Source: Pseudomonas jessenii (lineage in GTDB: Bacteria > Pseudomonadota > Gammaproteobacteria > Pseudomonadales > Pseudomonadaceae). Taken from it: a stretch of 64,000 bases of DNA. Positions 10,174 to 19,174 of the stretch are shown in pieces. Position numbers and translations under genes: made by a program. The stretch lies in the NCBI RefSeq assembly GCF_002236115.1, contig NZ_NIWT01000005.1:124001-188000 (forward strand), written 5' to 3'. Each line of letters opens with the position of its first letter. Positions within the stretch are counted from its first letter, which is position 1. A model generated the notes under the pieces. It saw only the letters and a list, made by a program, of their open reading frames with translations. It was not told where the DNA came from and did no database searches.

Positions 10174-10998
10174 ATGTCATTGCAAGGCAAAACCCTGTTC
10201 ATCACCGGCGCCAGCCGCGGCATTGGTCGCGAGATTGCGCTGCGCGCCGCGCGCGACGGGGCCAACATTGTGATCGCCGCCAAAAGCGCCGCCCCCCACC
10301 CCAAGCTGCCGGGCACGATTTTCAGCGTGGCCCAGGAAGTCGAAGCCGCAGGTGGCAAGGCACTGGCCCTGCAAGTGGATGTGCGCGATGAAGATGCCGT
10401 GCATCAGGCCCTGGCCCAGGCCAACGAACATTTCGGTGGCATCGATGCACTGATCAACAATGCCGGGGCGATCAAGCTCACCGGGGTTCAACACCTCGAA
10501 CTCAAGCGCTTTGACCTGATGCACCAGATCAACACCCGCGCCGTATTGCTGTGCAGCCAGGCTGCGTTGCCGTACCTGAAGAAGTCCAGCGGCCATATCC
10601 TCAACCTCTCGCCGCCGCTGAACCTGGCCGCCAAGTGGTTCGCGCAATACAGCCCCTATACCGTGACCAAGTACGGCATGAGCATGCTGACCCTGGGCAT
10701 GAGCGAGGAATTCAGGAATTACGGGATCAGCGTCAACTCGCTATGGCCACAGACGATGATCGCCACCGCTGCCATCGAGTTTCAGTTGGGGTCGAGGGAA
10801 TCGTTCAAGCATGCGCGCCTGCCTGCGATCATGGCGGATGCGGCGCATGTGATTCTGAGCAGCGCAAACCGCAGCCTGACCGGGCGTTTGCTGATCGATG
10901 AGGAGATTCTGCGGGAAAGCGGTGTGACGGAGTTCGAACACTATCGGTTCGCGCCGGACAGCAACGACAAGCTGATGACCGACTTGTTTATCGACTAA
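10174..10998 (+). CDS. Short-chain dehydrogenase (HSDL2-like)
   Basis: This is an NAD(P)-dependent SDR oxidoreductase of 274 residues. It has the cofactor motif TGASRGIGREIA near residue 11, INNAGAI, and a Tyr-x3-Lys catalytic pair in YSPYTVTKYGMSMLTLG. The serine before it lies in LNLSPPLN. The insertion HPKLPGTIFSV after the first beta-alpha unit is typical of the HSDL2 group. The ATG at 10174 has AGGAG upstream; a longer reading to 9994 passes through a REPIN and was rejected. The substrate cannot be inferred; linkage to betaine catabolism is only positional. Confidence 0.85.
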   Translation: MSLQGKTLFITGASRGIGREIALRAARDGANIVIAAKSAAPHPKLPGTIFSVAQEVEAAGGKALALQVDVRDEDAVHQALAQANEHFGGIDALINNAGAIKLTGVQHLELKRFDLMHQINTRAVLLCSQAALPYLKKSSGHILNLSPPLNLAAKWFAQYSPYTVTKYGMSMLTLGMSEEFRNYGISVNSLWPQTMIATAAIEFQLGSRESFKHARLPAIMADAAHVILSSANRSLTGRLLIDEEILRESGVTEFEHYRFAPDSNDKLMTDLFID

Positions 10999-11008
10999 AC
11001 ACCCTCCC

Positions 11009-11110
11009 CTGTAGGAGCGAGCCTGCTCGCGATGAACCTGAGAACACCGCGGGGGTCAGGTTGTCAGCGTTATCGTTGACGTCCATCGCGAGCAGGCTCG
11101 CTCCTACAGG
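11009..11110. repeat. REPIN between convergent SDR and gbcB
   Basis: The arms carry the variant core GTAGGAGCGAGCCTGCTCGC. The spacer contains ACCTGAGAACACCGCGG and TATCGTTGACGTCCATCGCG, as in the pairs at 19813 and 54836. It lies between two converging genes. Confidence 0.9.
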
Positions 11111-11126
11111 GACTATTGCGCAACCA

Positions 11127-12227
11127 TTAGAATTCGATGCGCACGTCGCCTTTAGGCACACTGCAGCACGAAAGAATGAACCCTTCTGCTTCGTCTTCCT
11201 CGGTGATCCCGCCGTTGTGGTCCATTTCCACTTCACCACCCAGCTTCAACACCTTGCAGGTGCCGCAGATACCCATGCCGCACGCTTTCGGAATCATCAG
11301 GCCGACCTTGGCCGCCGCCGCATGCACGGTCTCGCCCGGGGCCACACGGATGCTCTTGCCGGACGCCGTGAACTCCACCTGGTGCAGATCCGCCACGTCG
11401 ACTTCCGGTGCCTCGGCCGCTTGCTCGGCGTGTTCCACGGCGTCGGCGCGCGCCTCTGGCGGGGTCGCACCGAAGGATTCTTCGTGATAACGCGACATGT
11501 CGAAGCCAGCGGCTTCCAGCAAGCGCTTGACCGCATTCATATACGGTGTCGGGCCGCAGCAGAACACTTCGCGCTCAAGGAAGTCAGGCGCCATCAATTC
11601 AAGCATTCTGTGGTTCAGGTAACCGCGATAACCGGCCCAGGGCTCACCCATACCGTGCTTCTCGCAGATCAGGTGCAGGCTGAAGTTGTCGATCCGCGAC
11701 GCCATGTGTTCCAGCTCACGGTGGTAAATGATGTCCTTGGGCGAACGGGCGCTGTGGATAAACACCATGTCGACATTGCCGTTGGTGTCGTAGAACCAGC
11801 GCGCCATGGACATGACCGGCGTGATACCGACGCCGCCGCTGAGGTAAAGCACCTTTGGCGCGGTGAAGTCCATGGCATTGAACAGCCCGACCGGTCCGTG
11901 CACCGCCAGCTCCTGGCCTTCGTGCAGGGTGTCGTGCAGCCAGTTGGAGACCTTGCCACCCGGTACGCGCTTGATGGTCACCGAAAAGCTGTACGGCACC
12001 GATGGCGAGCTGGAAATGGTGTACGAACGCATGATCGGCTGGCCTTCAATCTCCAGCTCCAGGGTGACAAACTGCCCCGGTTTGAAGAAGAACATGATCG
12101 GCTGATCGGCCATGAAGCAGAAGGTGCGCACATCCCAGGTTTCCTGGATGACTTTGACGCAACGGACGATGTGCCGACCATTGGCCCAGGTCTGGGTGGT
12201 TACCGGATTCAGGAAACTATTGGACAT
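11127..12227 (-). CDS. gbcB: Glycine betaine monooxygenase reductase GbcB
   Basis: GbcB is the electron-transfer partner of GbcA. It moves electrons from NAD(P)H through FAD and a [2Fe-2S] cluster to the oxygenase that turns glycine betaine into dimethylglycine and formaldehyde. The 366-residue protein has a ferredoxin-reductase domain (IMRSYTISSSPSVPYSFSVT for FAD, LYLSGGVGITPVMSMARWF and CCGPTPYMNAVKRLL for the nucleotide) and a C-terminal plant-type ferredoxin domain with CGMGICGTCKVLKLGG plus a later Cys. The ATG at 12227 (MSNSFLNPV) was chosen. It is transcribed divergently from gbcA over a 282-base gap. Confidence 0.95.
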   Translation of the reverse strand: MSNSFLNPVTTQTWANGRHIVRCVKVIQETWDVRTFCFMADQPIMFFFKPGQFVTLELEIEGQPIMRSYTISSSPSVPYSFSVTIKRVPGGKVSNWLHDTLHEGQELAVHGPVGLFNAMDFTAPKVLYLSGGVGITPVMSMARWFYDTNGNVDMVFIHSARSPKDIIYHRELEHMASRIDNFSLHLICEKHGMGEPWAGYRGYLNHRMLELMAPDFLEREVFCCGPTPYMNAVKRLLEAAGFDMSRYHEESFGATPPEARADAVEHAEQAAEAPEVDVADLHQVEFTASGKSIRVAPGETVHAAAAKVGLMIPKACGMGICGTCKVLKLGGEVEMDHNGGITEEDEAEGFILSCCSVPKGDVRIEF

Positions 12228-12509
12228 GCTGATCTCCACGGCCGACTGCCGGCCTTCATGTTGGCGATTCTGCGTATAGCGCAGATCACCCATTTACCTA
12301 TCTGCGACATTGACATGCTTATCGCGACCAGCCCCCAACGACTGGGGCTTGCGCGTCGGGAACAGATTGCACCATGTCGCCCATGGATAAGGTTCTGGCC
12401 TGCGCCGGCCCCACACTCGCCCCATACCAAGACACATTCTTTACACCTTGCGTAGCAACCCTGATCAGCCACTTTCGCGGCCACGCAGATGGCCTTGAGG
12501 AAATACACG

Positions 12510-13805
12510 ATGGACGTCACTACTACCCTGAGCCTGGGCGATCCGCTGGAACCCGCACGCAAGGCCACCGCGCAGATGCTGCAAGAGCGCGAGCGCACGT
12601 TCTCGCTGCCGCAGCCGTTTTACTCCGACGAGCGCCTGTTTGATATCGACATGCAGGAAATCTTTCAGAAAGAGTGGTTGATCGCTGGCATGACCTGCGA
12701 GATCCCTACCAAGGGCAACTACCTGACCCTGCAGATCGGCAAGAACCCGATCATCGTGATCCGTGGCGCCGAAGGCGTGGTGCACGCGTTCCACAACGTC
12801 TGCCGCCACCGTGGCTCGCGCCTGTGCACCAGCGACAAGGGCAAGGTCGCCAAGCTGGTTTGCCACTATCACCAGTGGACCTACGAACTCGACGGCCGCC
12901 TGCTGTTCGCCGGCACCGAAATGGGCGCCGACTTCGACATGAACCAGTACGGCCTCAAGCCGGTGAACGTGAAGACCGCCGGCGGCTACATCTTCATCAG
13001 CCTGGCGGAGAACCCGCCGGCCATCGATGACTTCCTGTCGACGCTCAACCACTACATGGAACCGTACGACATGGAGAACACCAAGGTGGCGGTGCAAACC
13101 ACCTTGATGGAAAAGGCCAACTGGAAACTGGTGCTGGAAAACAACCGCGAGTGCTACCACTGCAACGCGTCGCACCCGGAACTGTTGAAAACCCTGCTGG
13201 AGTGGGACGACGTCACCGACCCGCGCGCCGACCAGGCCTTCAAGGACCACGTAGCCGCCTCCGCCGCTGCCTGGGAAGCCGAGAAAATCCCTTACGCCCA
13301 CGCCAGCTTCGGCCTGCGCAACCGCATCGTGCGCATGCCGCTGCTCAAGGGCACCGTGTCGATGACCATGGACGGCAAGCAGGGCTGCGCCAAGCTGATG
13401 GGTCGCATCAAGAACCCAGACCTGGGCTCGATGCGCATCCTGCACCTGCCGCACTCCTGGAACCACTGCATGGGCGACCACATCATCGTGTTCACCGTGT
13501 GGCCGATCAGCGCCCAGGAAACCATGGTCACCACCAAGTGGATCGTGCACAAGGACGCGGTCGAAGGCGTGGACTACGACGTGGAGCGCATGCGCCAGGT
13601 CTGGGACGCCACCAACGACCAGGACCGTCGCCTGGCCGAAGAAAACCAGCGCGGCATCAACTCCACTGCTTATCAGCCGGGTCCGTATTCCAAGACCTAT
13701 GAGTTTGGTGTGGTGAATTTTGTGGATTGGTACAGCGAGCGGCTGTTGAACAACCTCGGGGCCGAGCCTGCGCCGTATCTCAAAGGGGTTCCGGTTAGCG
13801 GCTAA
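12510..13805 (+). CDS. gbcA: Glycine betaine monooxygenase oxygenase GbcA
   Basis: This Rieske non-haem iron oxygenase carries out the first demethylation of glycine betaine. Of its 431 residues, Cys98 and His100 (NVCRHRG) with Cys118 and His121 (CHYHQW) form the Rieske centre. The segment NNRECYHCNASHPEL with His217 and His222 is the mononuclear iron site. The ATG at 12510 (MDVTTTLSLGDPLEPARKA) has GAGG upstream and matches the N terminus I recall for the P. aeruginosa protein; an ATG at 12489 seven codons earlier is less likely. A strong terminator-like stem follows. Confidence 0.96.
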   Translation: MDVTTTLSLGDPLEPARKATAQMLQERERTFSLPQPFYSDERLFDIDMQEIFQKEWLIAGMTCEIPTKGNYLTLQIGKNPIIVIRGAEGVVHAFHNVCRHRGSRLCTSDKGKVAKLVCHYHQWTYELDGRLLFAGTEMGADFDMNQYGLKPVNVKTAGGYIFISLAENPPAIDDFLSTLNHYMEPYDMENTKVAVQTTLMEKANWKLVLENNRECYHCNASHPELLKTLLEWDDVTDPRADQAFKDHVAASAAAWEAEKIPYAHASFGLRNRIVRMPLLKGTVSMTMDGKQGCAKLMGRIKNPDLGSMRILHLPHSWNHCMGDHIIVFTVWPISAQETMVTTKWIVHKDAVEGVDYDVERMRQVWDATNDQDRRLAEENQRGINSTAYQPGPYSKTYEFGVVNFVDWYSERLLNNLGAEPAPYLKGVPVSG

Positions 13806-13826
13806 CACTAGAAGAGTTGAATCGGT

Positions 13827-13866
13827 TGAGGCCTGTGTACCACTCGATACACGGGCCTCATTTCTT
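13827..13866. terminator. Bidirectional terminator between gbcA and the PLC-like gene
   Basis: A long stem, TGAGGCCTGTGTA paired with TACACGGGCCTCA, is followed by TTTCTTT on the plus strand. It separates converging genes and can serve gbcA. The minus-strand side is less T-rich. Confidence 0.8.
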
Positions 13867-16800
13867 TCAGGGCTGGGGATGAACGGGCAATCTAACCCAA
13901 TCTGATTCGGTGCCATTTACAAACTTGCATCTGACACCAACTGCAATGGGAATGAGGGGAATCAAATTTTCAAGAGTGAACGTTCTTGTAGTCCCTAATT
14001 GAGTTTCAGACTCCACAATGAAAACCTTGAAAACGTAACCAGTTACATTATCAGCCCCTTCCACGGGAAGATCCCAGGCAAAAGAGACACTGCGATTACC
14101 ATTAGCAGTTATTCGGAAATTAACGGGTTCACTGCCGCCGCCACTGGAAGTCTTAAACGTAATGCTTGCGTAATCGGATAACTTGAGATCCCAAGCTACA
14201 GAGCGAACATAAAATGTATAAGTCTCGTCCGAATTCAAACTATCAATCACTACACTGTTTTGAAGTGAAGATATTGGCGATGCATCATTACCGATATAGT
14301 ACTGAGAGGAGACTACGCCTGGGCTGGAATTTTGCCATTCAAATTTCGCCGAAACCATACCAGGCACCACTGTAAGATCTTTAGGTGGTAGTGGTTTATC
14401 CAAGACATTGAACGTGATTGATGGACAATACGCAGATCGAATGCCATTTAATACTTGATAACAGGTTAAGGTAACTTTTCCAGGCGGAAAGGTTGTAGCA
14501 GAAAAACTAGCCCATCGCCCATCTGCGTTGACATCGACCTGACCGCAAGGAATAAGACTGCCATCGCGTATTTCGAAAAAATGAACTATTGCACCGAGTA
14601 TACCATCTTCCCCACTAATCAATGGAATAGCTGTCACTTGTGAGTTATAAGCAGGCGTTAAGATTTTAGGCATCAGTGGCAGGTTGATAGTTAATCGGGT
14701 AGGTTCCGAGAATGAAGAGGTGACACCCTCAAGACGCTGGATACATCCCAAGGAGAATTGCCGCCCCGGGAAACTGATACTGGGCTCCCCGCCCCACTGC
14801 CCATCCAACCCTACCGTTGCCTGACCATATAAGGGTGTAGAAGTACCACTTTTGTAAAACAAAACCGTCGCGCCTGGTTTACCCTCTCCGCTTATCCAAG
14901 GCTTGGGGGTTTCTACAGTGGAACCATCGATGGGCATGAGTATCCTTGGAGCAGGAATTCCAAGATTGAATGTCACGGGGGTCGAGGGCTCTGACCTGAC
15001 TCCGTTTAGCTGCTGTACACAGCTCAGGGAAAATTGCGGCCCGGTTAAATCAATAATTGTGTTTCCAATCCACGCCCCATCAGCACCCGCCGCTGCCGAA
15101 CCGTAAACAGGTGAACTGGTCCCACTCCTGTAGAACACAACCGTTGCGCCAGGCAGCGCTCCGTTGCCGCTGATCAATGGCCTGGGCGTCGTCACAGTAG
15201 AGCCTTCGGATGGCTCAAGAATGCTTGGAGCAGGAATTCCAACATTGAATGTGACTGACGCGGGCTCTGAGCCCACGCCGTTTAAAGTCTGTCTACAAGC
15301 CAGGGAGAACTGCCCCAGAGGAAACTGTCTGCTGTTGAAGCCTGACCACTGACCATTTTCATCCGCCACAGCCCTACCGTAGTCGAGTATAAAATCCCCG
15401 CTCCTGTGGAACCATACTGTTGCACCGGGTAACGCGCCCTCGCCACGTATCAATGTTGTAACGCTCACATATTCTGAGCCGTCGGACGGTGCAAGAATGG
15501 TTGGGGGATTCATGAATGTGAATGTTACGGGCTCCGAGAACGGCGAGGTCACACCAGCCAGCCGCTGCAAACACCGCAACGAAAACGCCTGCCCTGGCAA
15601 ATCCGCCTCAGCTTTTCCGAACCAACTTCCATTTGAATCCACGCGTGCAGAGCCGTAGTAAGTGGGCGGCTCCTTCGTATCATAGAACTCAACCGATGCA
15701 TCAGCTACAGCCCCCCGGCCGTTAATATCAGGTTTTCTGTTGCCCACCATACTGCCATTGGCAGGATTTCTGATTTCAGGCGACAACAGGGTTCCTACGT
15801 ACCGAATGGTAATGGGCGATGTCCAATGGGAGCCGTGACCATTCAGTTTCTGCCAGCAACTCAACTCGTAAACCTGAGGCGGTGTCACCACCGAAATTTC
15901 CCAGGTTCCTTCATTGTCGACAACGCCTGCCCCATATTCAATGCCACCTTCACCTTCGCCGCTGAGGGTAATTATTGCTCCGGGTGCTCCAACTCCTGCC
16001 ACGGTCAGCCTAGGCCCAAACACAATTTCTCCCTCTGAGGGCCTCAAAATAGCCAACCGAGGACGTACCGGCTTGCCGATATTGCTTTCAATACAATGCC
16101 GAATAAACGCCGCACTTTCACGCGTAACAAAATCAAAATTGATAATGTTGCTTTTGCGCTGCCAATCTCCACCCACGGGGTACCACTGACGGAGTGTCGA
16201 AATAATACTTCCCGGCCCACCAGCAGTACTATAAGTTGTTGCGGTCATCGACCAGGGCACATCGTTAAAGGGCGGATTATTCATTACACCAGCGATATGA
16301 CCGTAAAGGCGCTCCGCACTGACGGCTCCATCACCTACCCACTGATGCTTTATTTTAGTCCAGAAGTACGTATAGTCACGCGCCCCACCCTCATAGACCT
16401 CCGGCGGCACGGCAACAATCATGTTGCGCCCTGGATATCTTGCTTTTATTTGTTCGAGGGTTAACTCTCTGGCGCTACGCGGGAGCATTCGTCCGGTGTA
16501 CTGCCGCATGAAATGAGCATGAATGGCCGCGTAAGGAACCGGCCTGTCGTCGCGTTGGACATAAAATGCATGAAAATCCAGAATGACTATTTCTCCGGGA
16601 TTGGCTTCATGAAAGCGATTGAGATCATTCAACATATCGGCAAACGTTCTACCCGACTGCAAGTTATGAGTGAACAGCAACCCTCTGTTGACGTCACCAT
16701 AGCCCGCAAACCACTTAAGCCGGATATCTAAAACTCGTACACCATTATCGAGCTGATGGCGAAAACTCTTATCCTGGCAGGTGATATAAGAATTCGAATA

Positions 16801-16959
16801 CCCGGCCTCGTAATCCATCCCCGAATTATGAGCACTGGCCAGGCTAAGCTCACCGAGCGTCAAATGCTTTATCGACGAATGAAGATCAGTCATCCAGCGA
16901 TTCAAGCTATAGGCATAAAGGTCTGAATCAACACTTTGAAGGCTATTTTCGTCGTCCAT
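13867..16959 (-). CDS. PI-PLC X-domain protein with Ig-like and FN3 repeats
   Basis: The N-terminal 300 residues look like a bacterial phosphatidylinositol-specific phospholipase C X domain. SLASAHNSGMDYE gives His44, NGVRVLDIRLKW gives Asp78, and GLLFTHNLQSG gives His98. Six bacterial Ig-like repeats of about 90 residues follow (residues about 299-852), each with a P-x-I-x-x-P-x-x-G-S opening and ending in LxCxQxLNGVxS. Two fibronectin III-like units end the protein. The ATG at 16959 has GGAG upstream; the longer reading to 17064 adds 35 residues. Neither start gives a signal peptide, so the export route is unknown. Codon and base use are visibly AT-richer than the neighbours, which suggests transfer. 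Lipid substrate and target are not inferable. Confidence 0.85.
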   Translation of the reverse strand: MDDENSLQSVDSDLYAYSLNRWMTDLHSSIKHLTLGELSLASAHNSGMDYEAGYSNSYITCQDKSFRHQLDNGVRVLDIRLKWFAGYGDVNRGLLFTHNLQSGRTFADMLNDLNRFHEANPGEIVILDFHAFYVQRDDRPVPYAAIHAHFMRQYTGRMLPRSARELTLEQIKARYPGRNMIVAVPPEVYEGGARDYTYFWTKIKHQWVGDGAVSAERLYGHIAGVMNNPPFNDVPWSMTATTYSTAGGPGSIISTLRQWYPVGGDWQRKSNIINFDFVTRESAAFIRHCIESNIGKPVRPRLAILRPSEGEIVFGPRLTVAGVGAPGAIITLSGEGEGGIEYGAGVVDNEGTWEISVVTPPQVYELSCWQKLNGHGSHWTSPITIRYVGTLLSPEIRNPANGSMVGNRKPDINGRGAVADASVEFYDTKEPPTYYGSARVDSNGSWFGKAEADLPGQAFSLRCLQRLAGVTSPFSEPVTFTFMNPPTILAPSDGSEYVSVTTLIRGEGALPGATVWFHRSGDFILDYGRAVADENGQWSGFNSRQFPLGQFSLACRQTLNGVGSEPASVTFNVGIPAPSILEPSEGSTVTTPRPLISGNGALPGATVVFYRSGTSSPVYGSAAAGADGAWIGNTIIDLTGPQFSLSCVQQLNGVRSEPSTPVTFNLGIPAPRILMPIDGSTVETPKPWISGEGKPGATVLFYKSGTSTPLYGQATVGLDGQWGGEPSISFPGRQFSLGCIQRLEGVTSSFSEPTRLTINLPLMPKILTPAYNSQVTAIPLISGEDGILGAIVHFFEIRDGSLIPCGQVDVNADGRWASFSATTFPPGKVTLTCYQVLNGIRSAYCPSITFNVLDKPLPPKDLTVVPGMVSAKFEWQNSSPGVVSSQYYIGNDASPISSLQNSVVIDSLNSDETYTFYVRSVAWDLKLSDYASITFKTSSGGGSEPVNFRITANGNRSVSFAWDLPVEGADNVTGYVFKVFIVESETQLGTTRTFTLENLIPLIPIAVGVRCKFVNGTESDWVRLPVHPQP

Positions 16960-17790
16960 ACCGATCTCCACTGGGGAATTCACGAGACTAAGAGGGTAGT
17001 GGGACTGTCTCTTTTCATAACCTGTAATAAATGACAGCTTTTTAGATCTTTTCTGTCCAAGCACGCCGCTGCTGAGAACAGTTAATACTTTCGCTTGCGC
17101 ATTTATAGGGACATGTCAGTAACGAACAACCCGTCGACCTGTTCAAAATACGATCAATTCCGCTCAGGGTTATAGCCAGCAGGTCTCCTGGCCCTATGCC
17201 AACATGTTATCCACAGATCCACACACAGCAGATGGGGACAACTGAATGAAACGTGCGCCTTTGCGGCAAAAAAATTGAAGAAAAAGCGTGACTTACTCAG
17301 GGCGGTTGATTCTGCAGGCGACTGATCATTTATTGACCAACGGCTTGGAGAACAGATAATCCGTGCCCTCCAGCGGACGACGAACACCTTATCCACAGAA
17401 GCGCCAACAGACTTTGGGGGCAACTTGTGCACTGTCGCCATATCTTGTGGAAAACCCTGTCCAGACAGCAGATTTCAAGGCGTTCAGTGTGCATCGAGGG
17501 GTATTAACACACATTTGGTTATTTATTGATCAAAACCTTGAAGGGCCCGATTAACAAGGCTTACAGCCGATAGCAAACATCTTATCCACAGAAGCGCCAA
17601 CAGAGATTGGGGGCAAGTCTGCATCAGCAGCAGCACATATCCCCTTGAAAAAGCATGGAAAAACCACGAGCCAGGCTGGGTGTTTTTTGATCGACGCCAT
17701 GCAAGGCTTGATTTGTATGGGGTGTAGCGAGGGGCGAACATGTTATCCACAGAACCACCAACAGGGATTGTGGGTAACCGTCCAAGCTGT
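16960..17790. repeat. Noncoding region with four DnaA-box repeat modules
   Basis: No convincing gene is seen in these 830 bases. Perfect DnaA boxes TTATCCACA occur at 17207-17215, 17389-17397, 17582-17590 and 17743-17751, all in the same orientation and 161 to 193 bases apart. Each is followed by a conserved tail resembling GAAGCGCCAACAGAGATTGG and then GGG and CAA. Copies 2 and 3 are almost identical over about 37 bases. Before copies 2 and 3 lies an ATTTATTGA[C/T]CAA element. The function is unknown. Confidence 0.85.
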
Positions 17791-18996
17791 TCAGACTCTA
17801 TTGAGGCATGAGCGACCTGAATCGAGATCCAGGTTCAATTCAAAGTCTTTGAAGGCGCGCCATCCGAGTAATATCGACGGCACGTATTGTCCGTCCACCA
17901 ACGACGGCGGGATGGTAAAGCCCGGGTAGTATTTGTAGCTGACCACCAAGGTGTCGCCTTGCAGGGCCAATACGCCGGTGAAGCGTTGAAAGTGCTTATT
18001 GTCGCCGGTGTAAACGTTCGAGCCTCCCGGTGTCAGCGCCTGCGCCACGCTGACGTGCCTGCCGGGCGACGCGGCCGTCAGGTAGTCGACATTTCCCGTA
18101 TCGATGATGGCTTGCGTTGTCCGACGATCCAGCTGTGCGGCAACTACCAGCCGTTGGTTGAGATCCAGGCGGCTCAAGACAATTGGCGCATCACAGCGCC
18201 GGGCAGGCGGCGGATTAAGCTCCAGTGTTCTCCTGGTTATCTTCAAGCGCCCCAGCTTGCTGATCAGATCCAGCCCCAACAAATTATCCCGGTCGCTGAC
18301 AAAGACCAGGACGTTCCTGAACTCACGGGTGCCGACTCTCAATGACCCGAGAATTCCCAACCTCGCGGCCAGGCCCCTTTCGCCATAAAACGTGCTGTAG
18401 CGATAATGAGCATCGGGCAACATCCTGATCCCCAACTGTTTCGCAGTTTCAATGTTGACCCGGGTTTGCGGTGCCCCCGTGTCCAGTACAAAACGCGCCG
18501 AGACACCGTTGGCCGTTCCGACTTCGATAAATGGCAGCGATTGTTCAGCGATGTAGAAGTCATTGGCATACGGATGGAGCTGCAGCACCTCATGTCGCGC
18601 AGATCCCTTGACCGAGAAATTGCCAGCCCTCGTCAGAATAGCCAGTGATTCGCTGCCAAACATGGAGAACAGGGCATTCAGGTCGGCATCGACCGCAATC
18701 GCCCGGGCATGCTTGCCCTTGATGGCCAGATAGTATTCGGGGATTTGGTTGGCGGCCTTGGCTTCGAGCATTCTGGCCAGGACCGTCACTGAACAGCTGA
18801 GGTGCTTATCGGCATCCAGTACCTTGTCGCACTGCTGCCGTAGCTGCGCCAGGGACGCGTCGCGCCCCTGCCCGGTCTCCAGCCATTGATAAAAGTCCTG
18901 ATCAGCCACGGGCACGTTTGCCGGGACAGCAGACAGCAAGCCGGTGGATATCCACAGGGTCGATGCAAAAAGCGCCGGAAGAGCGAAAGTCTTCAT
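17791..18996 (-). CDS. Bilobed retropepsin-like aspartyl protease, probably secreted
   Basis: The 401-residue protein starts MKTFALPALFASTLWISTGL, a Sec-type signal peptide. It carries two aspartyl-protease lobes in one chain. Lobe one has SARFVLDTGAPQTRVN (Asp172) and LLGLDLISKLGRLKI. Lobe two has TQAIIDTGNVDYLTA (Asp299) and SILLGWRAFKDFELNLDL. In known retropepsin and pepsin families the two DTG aspartates form one active site, so this chain could be active as a monomer. An N-terminal helical region of about 120 residues precedes lobe one. The ATG at 18996 was preferred over one five codons upstream. The physiological substrate is unknown. Confidence 0.85.
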   Translation of the reverse strand: MKTFALPALFASTLWISTGLLSAVPANVPVADQDFYQWLETGQGRDASLAQLRQQCDKVLDADKHLSCSVTVLARMLEAKAANQIPEYYLAIKGKHARAIAVDADLNALFSMFGSESLAILTRAGNFSVKGSARHEVLQLHPYANDFYIAEQSLPFIEVGTANGVSARFVLDTGAPQTRVNIETAKQLGIRMLPDAHYRYSTFYGERGLAARLGILGSLRVGTREFRNVLVFVSDRDNLLGLDLISKLGRLKITRRTLELNPPPARRCDAPIVLSRLDLNQRLVVAAQLDRRTTQAIIDTGNVDYLTAASPGRHVSVAQALTPGGSNVYTGDNKHFQRFTGVLALQGDTLVVSYKYYPGFTIPPSLVDGQYVPSILLGWRAFKDFELNLDLDSGRSCLNRV

Positions 18997-19174
18997 GTTC
19001 AAGCCAGTCATAAAAACCGGATTTCATGAGTCAGCGCTGAACGTCTGAAAACTCCCTAAAGCGTGTCGCACCCTTGATCAGCGCATAGAAAACTGTAGCT
19101 CATCGCCCTCGTCAACGTGGAACGAGGGCGCGTGGCGTTGGGGATAACCTTCGCTGGTTAGAACCCCCGCAGAC

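Noticed and set aside
12304..12328. Two GCGAC pentamers in the gbcB-gbcA gap as a possible GbdR direct repeat
   Set aside because: They are 20 rather than 21 bases apart and share little flanking sequence with the choX repeat, so the match is too weak to list as a site.
16960..17790. The DnaA-box cluster as a chromosomal replication origin
   Set aside because: No dnaA, rpmH or gidA-type genes, no AT-rich unwinding tract and box spacing of 161-193 bases; this does not fit a Pseudomonas oriC.
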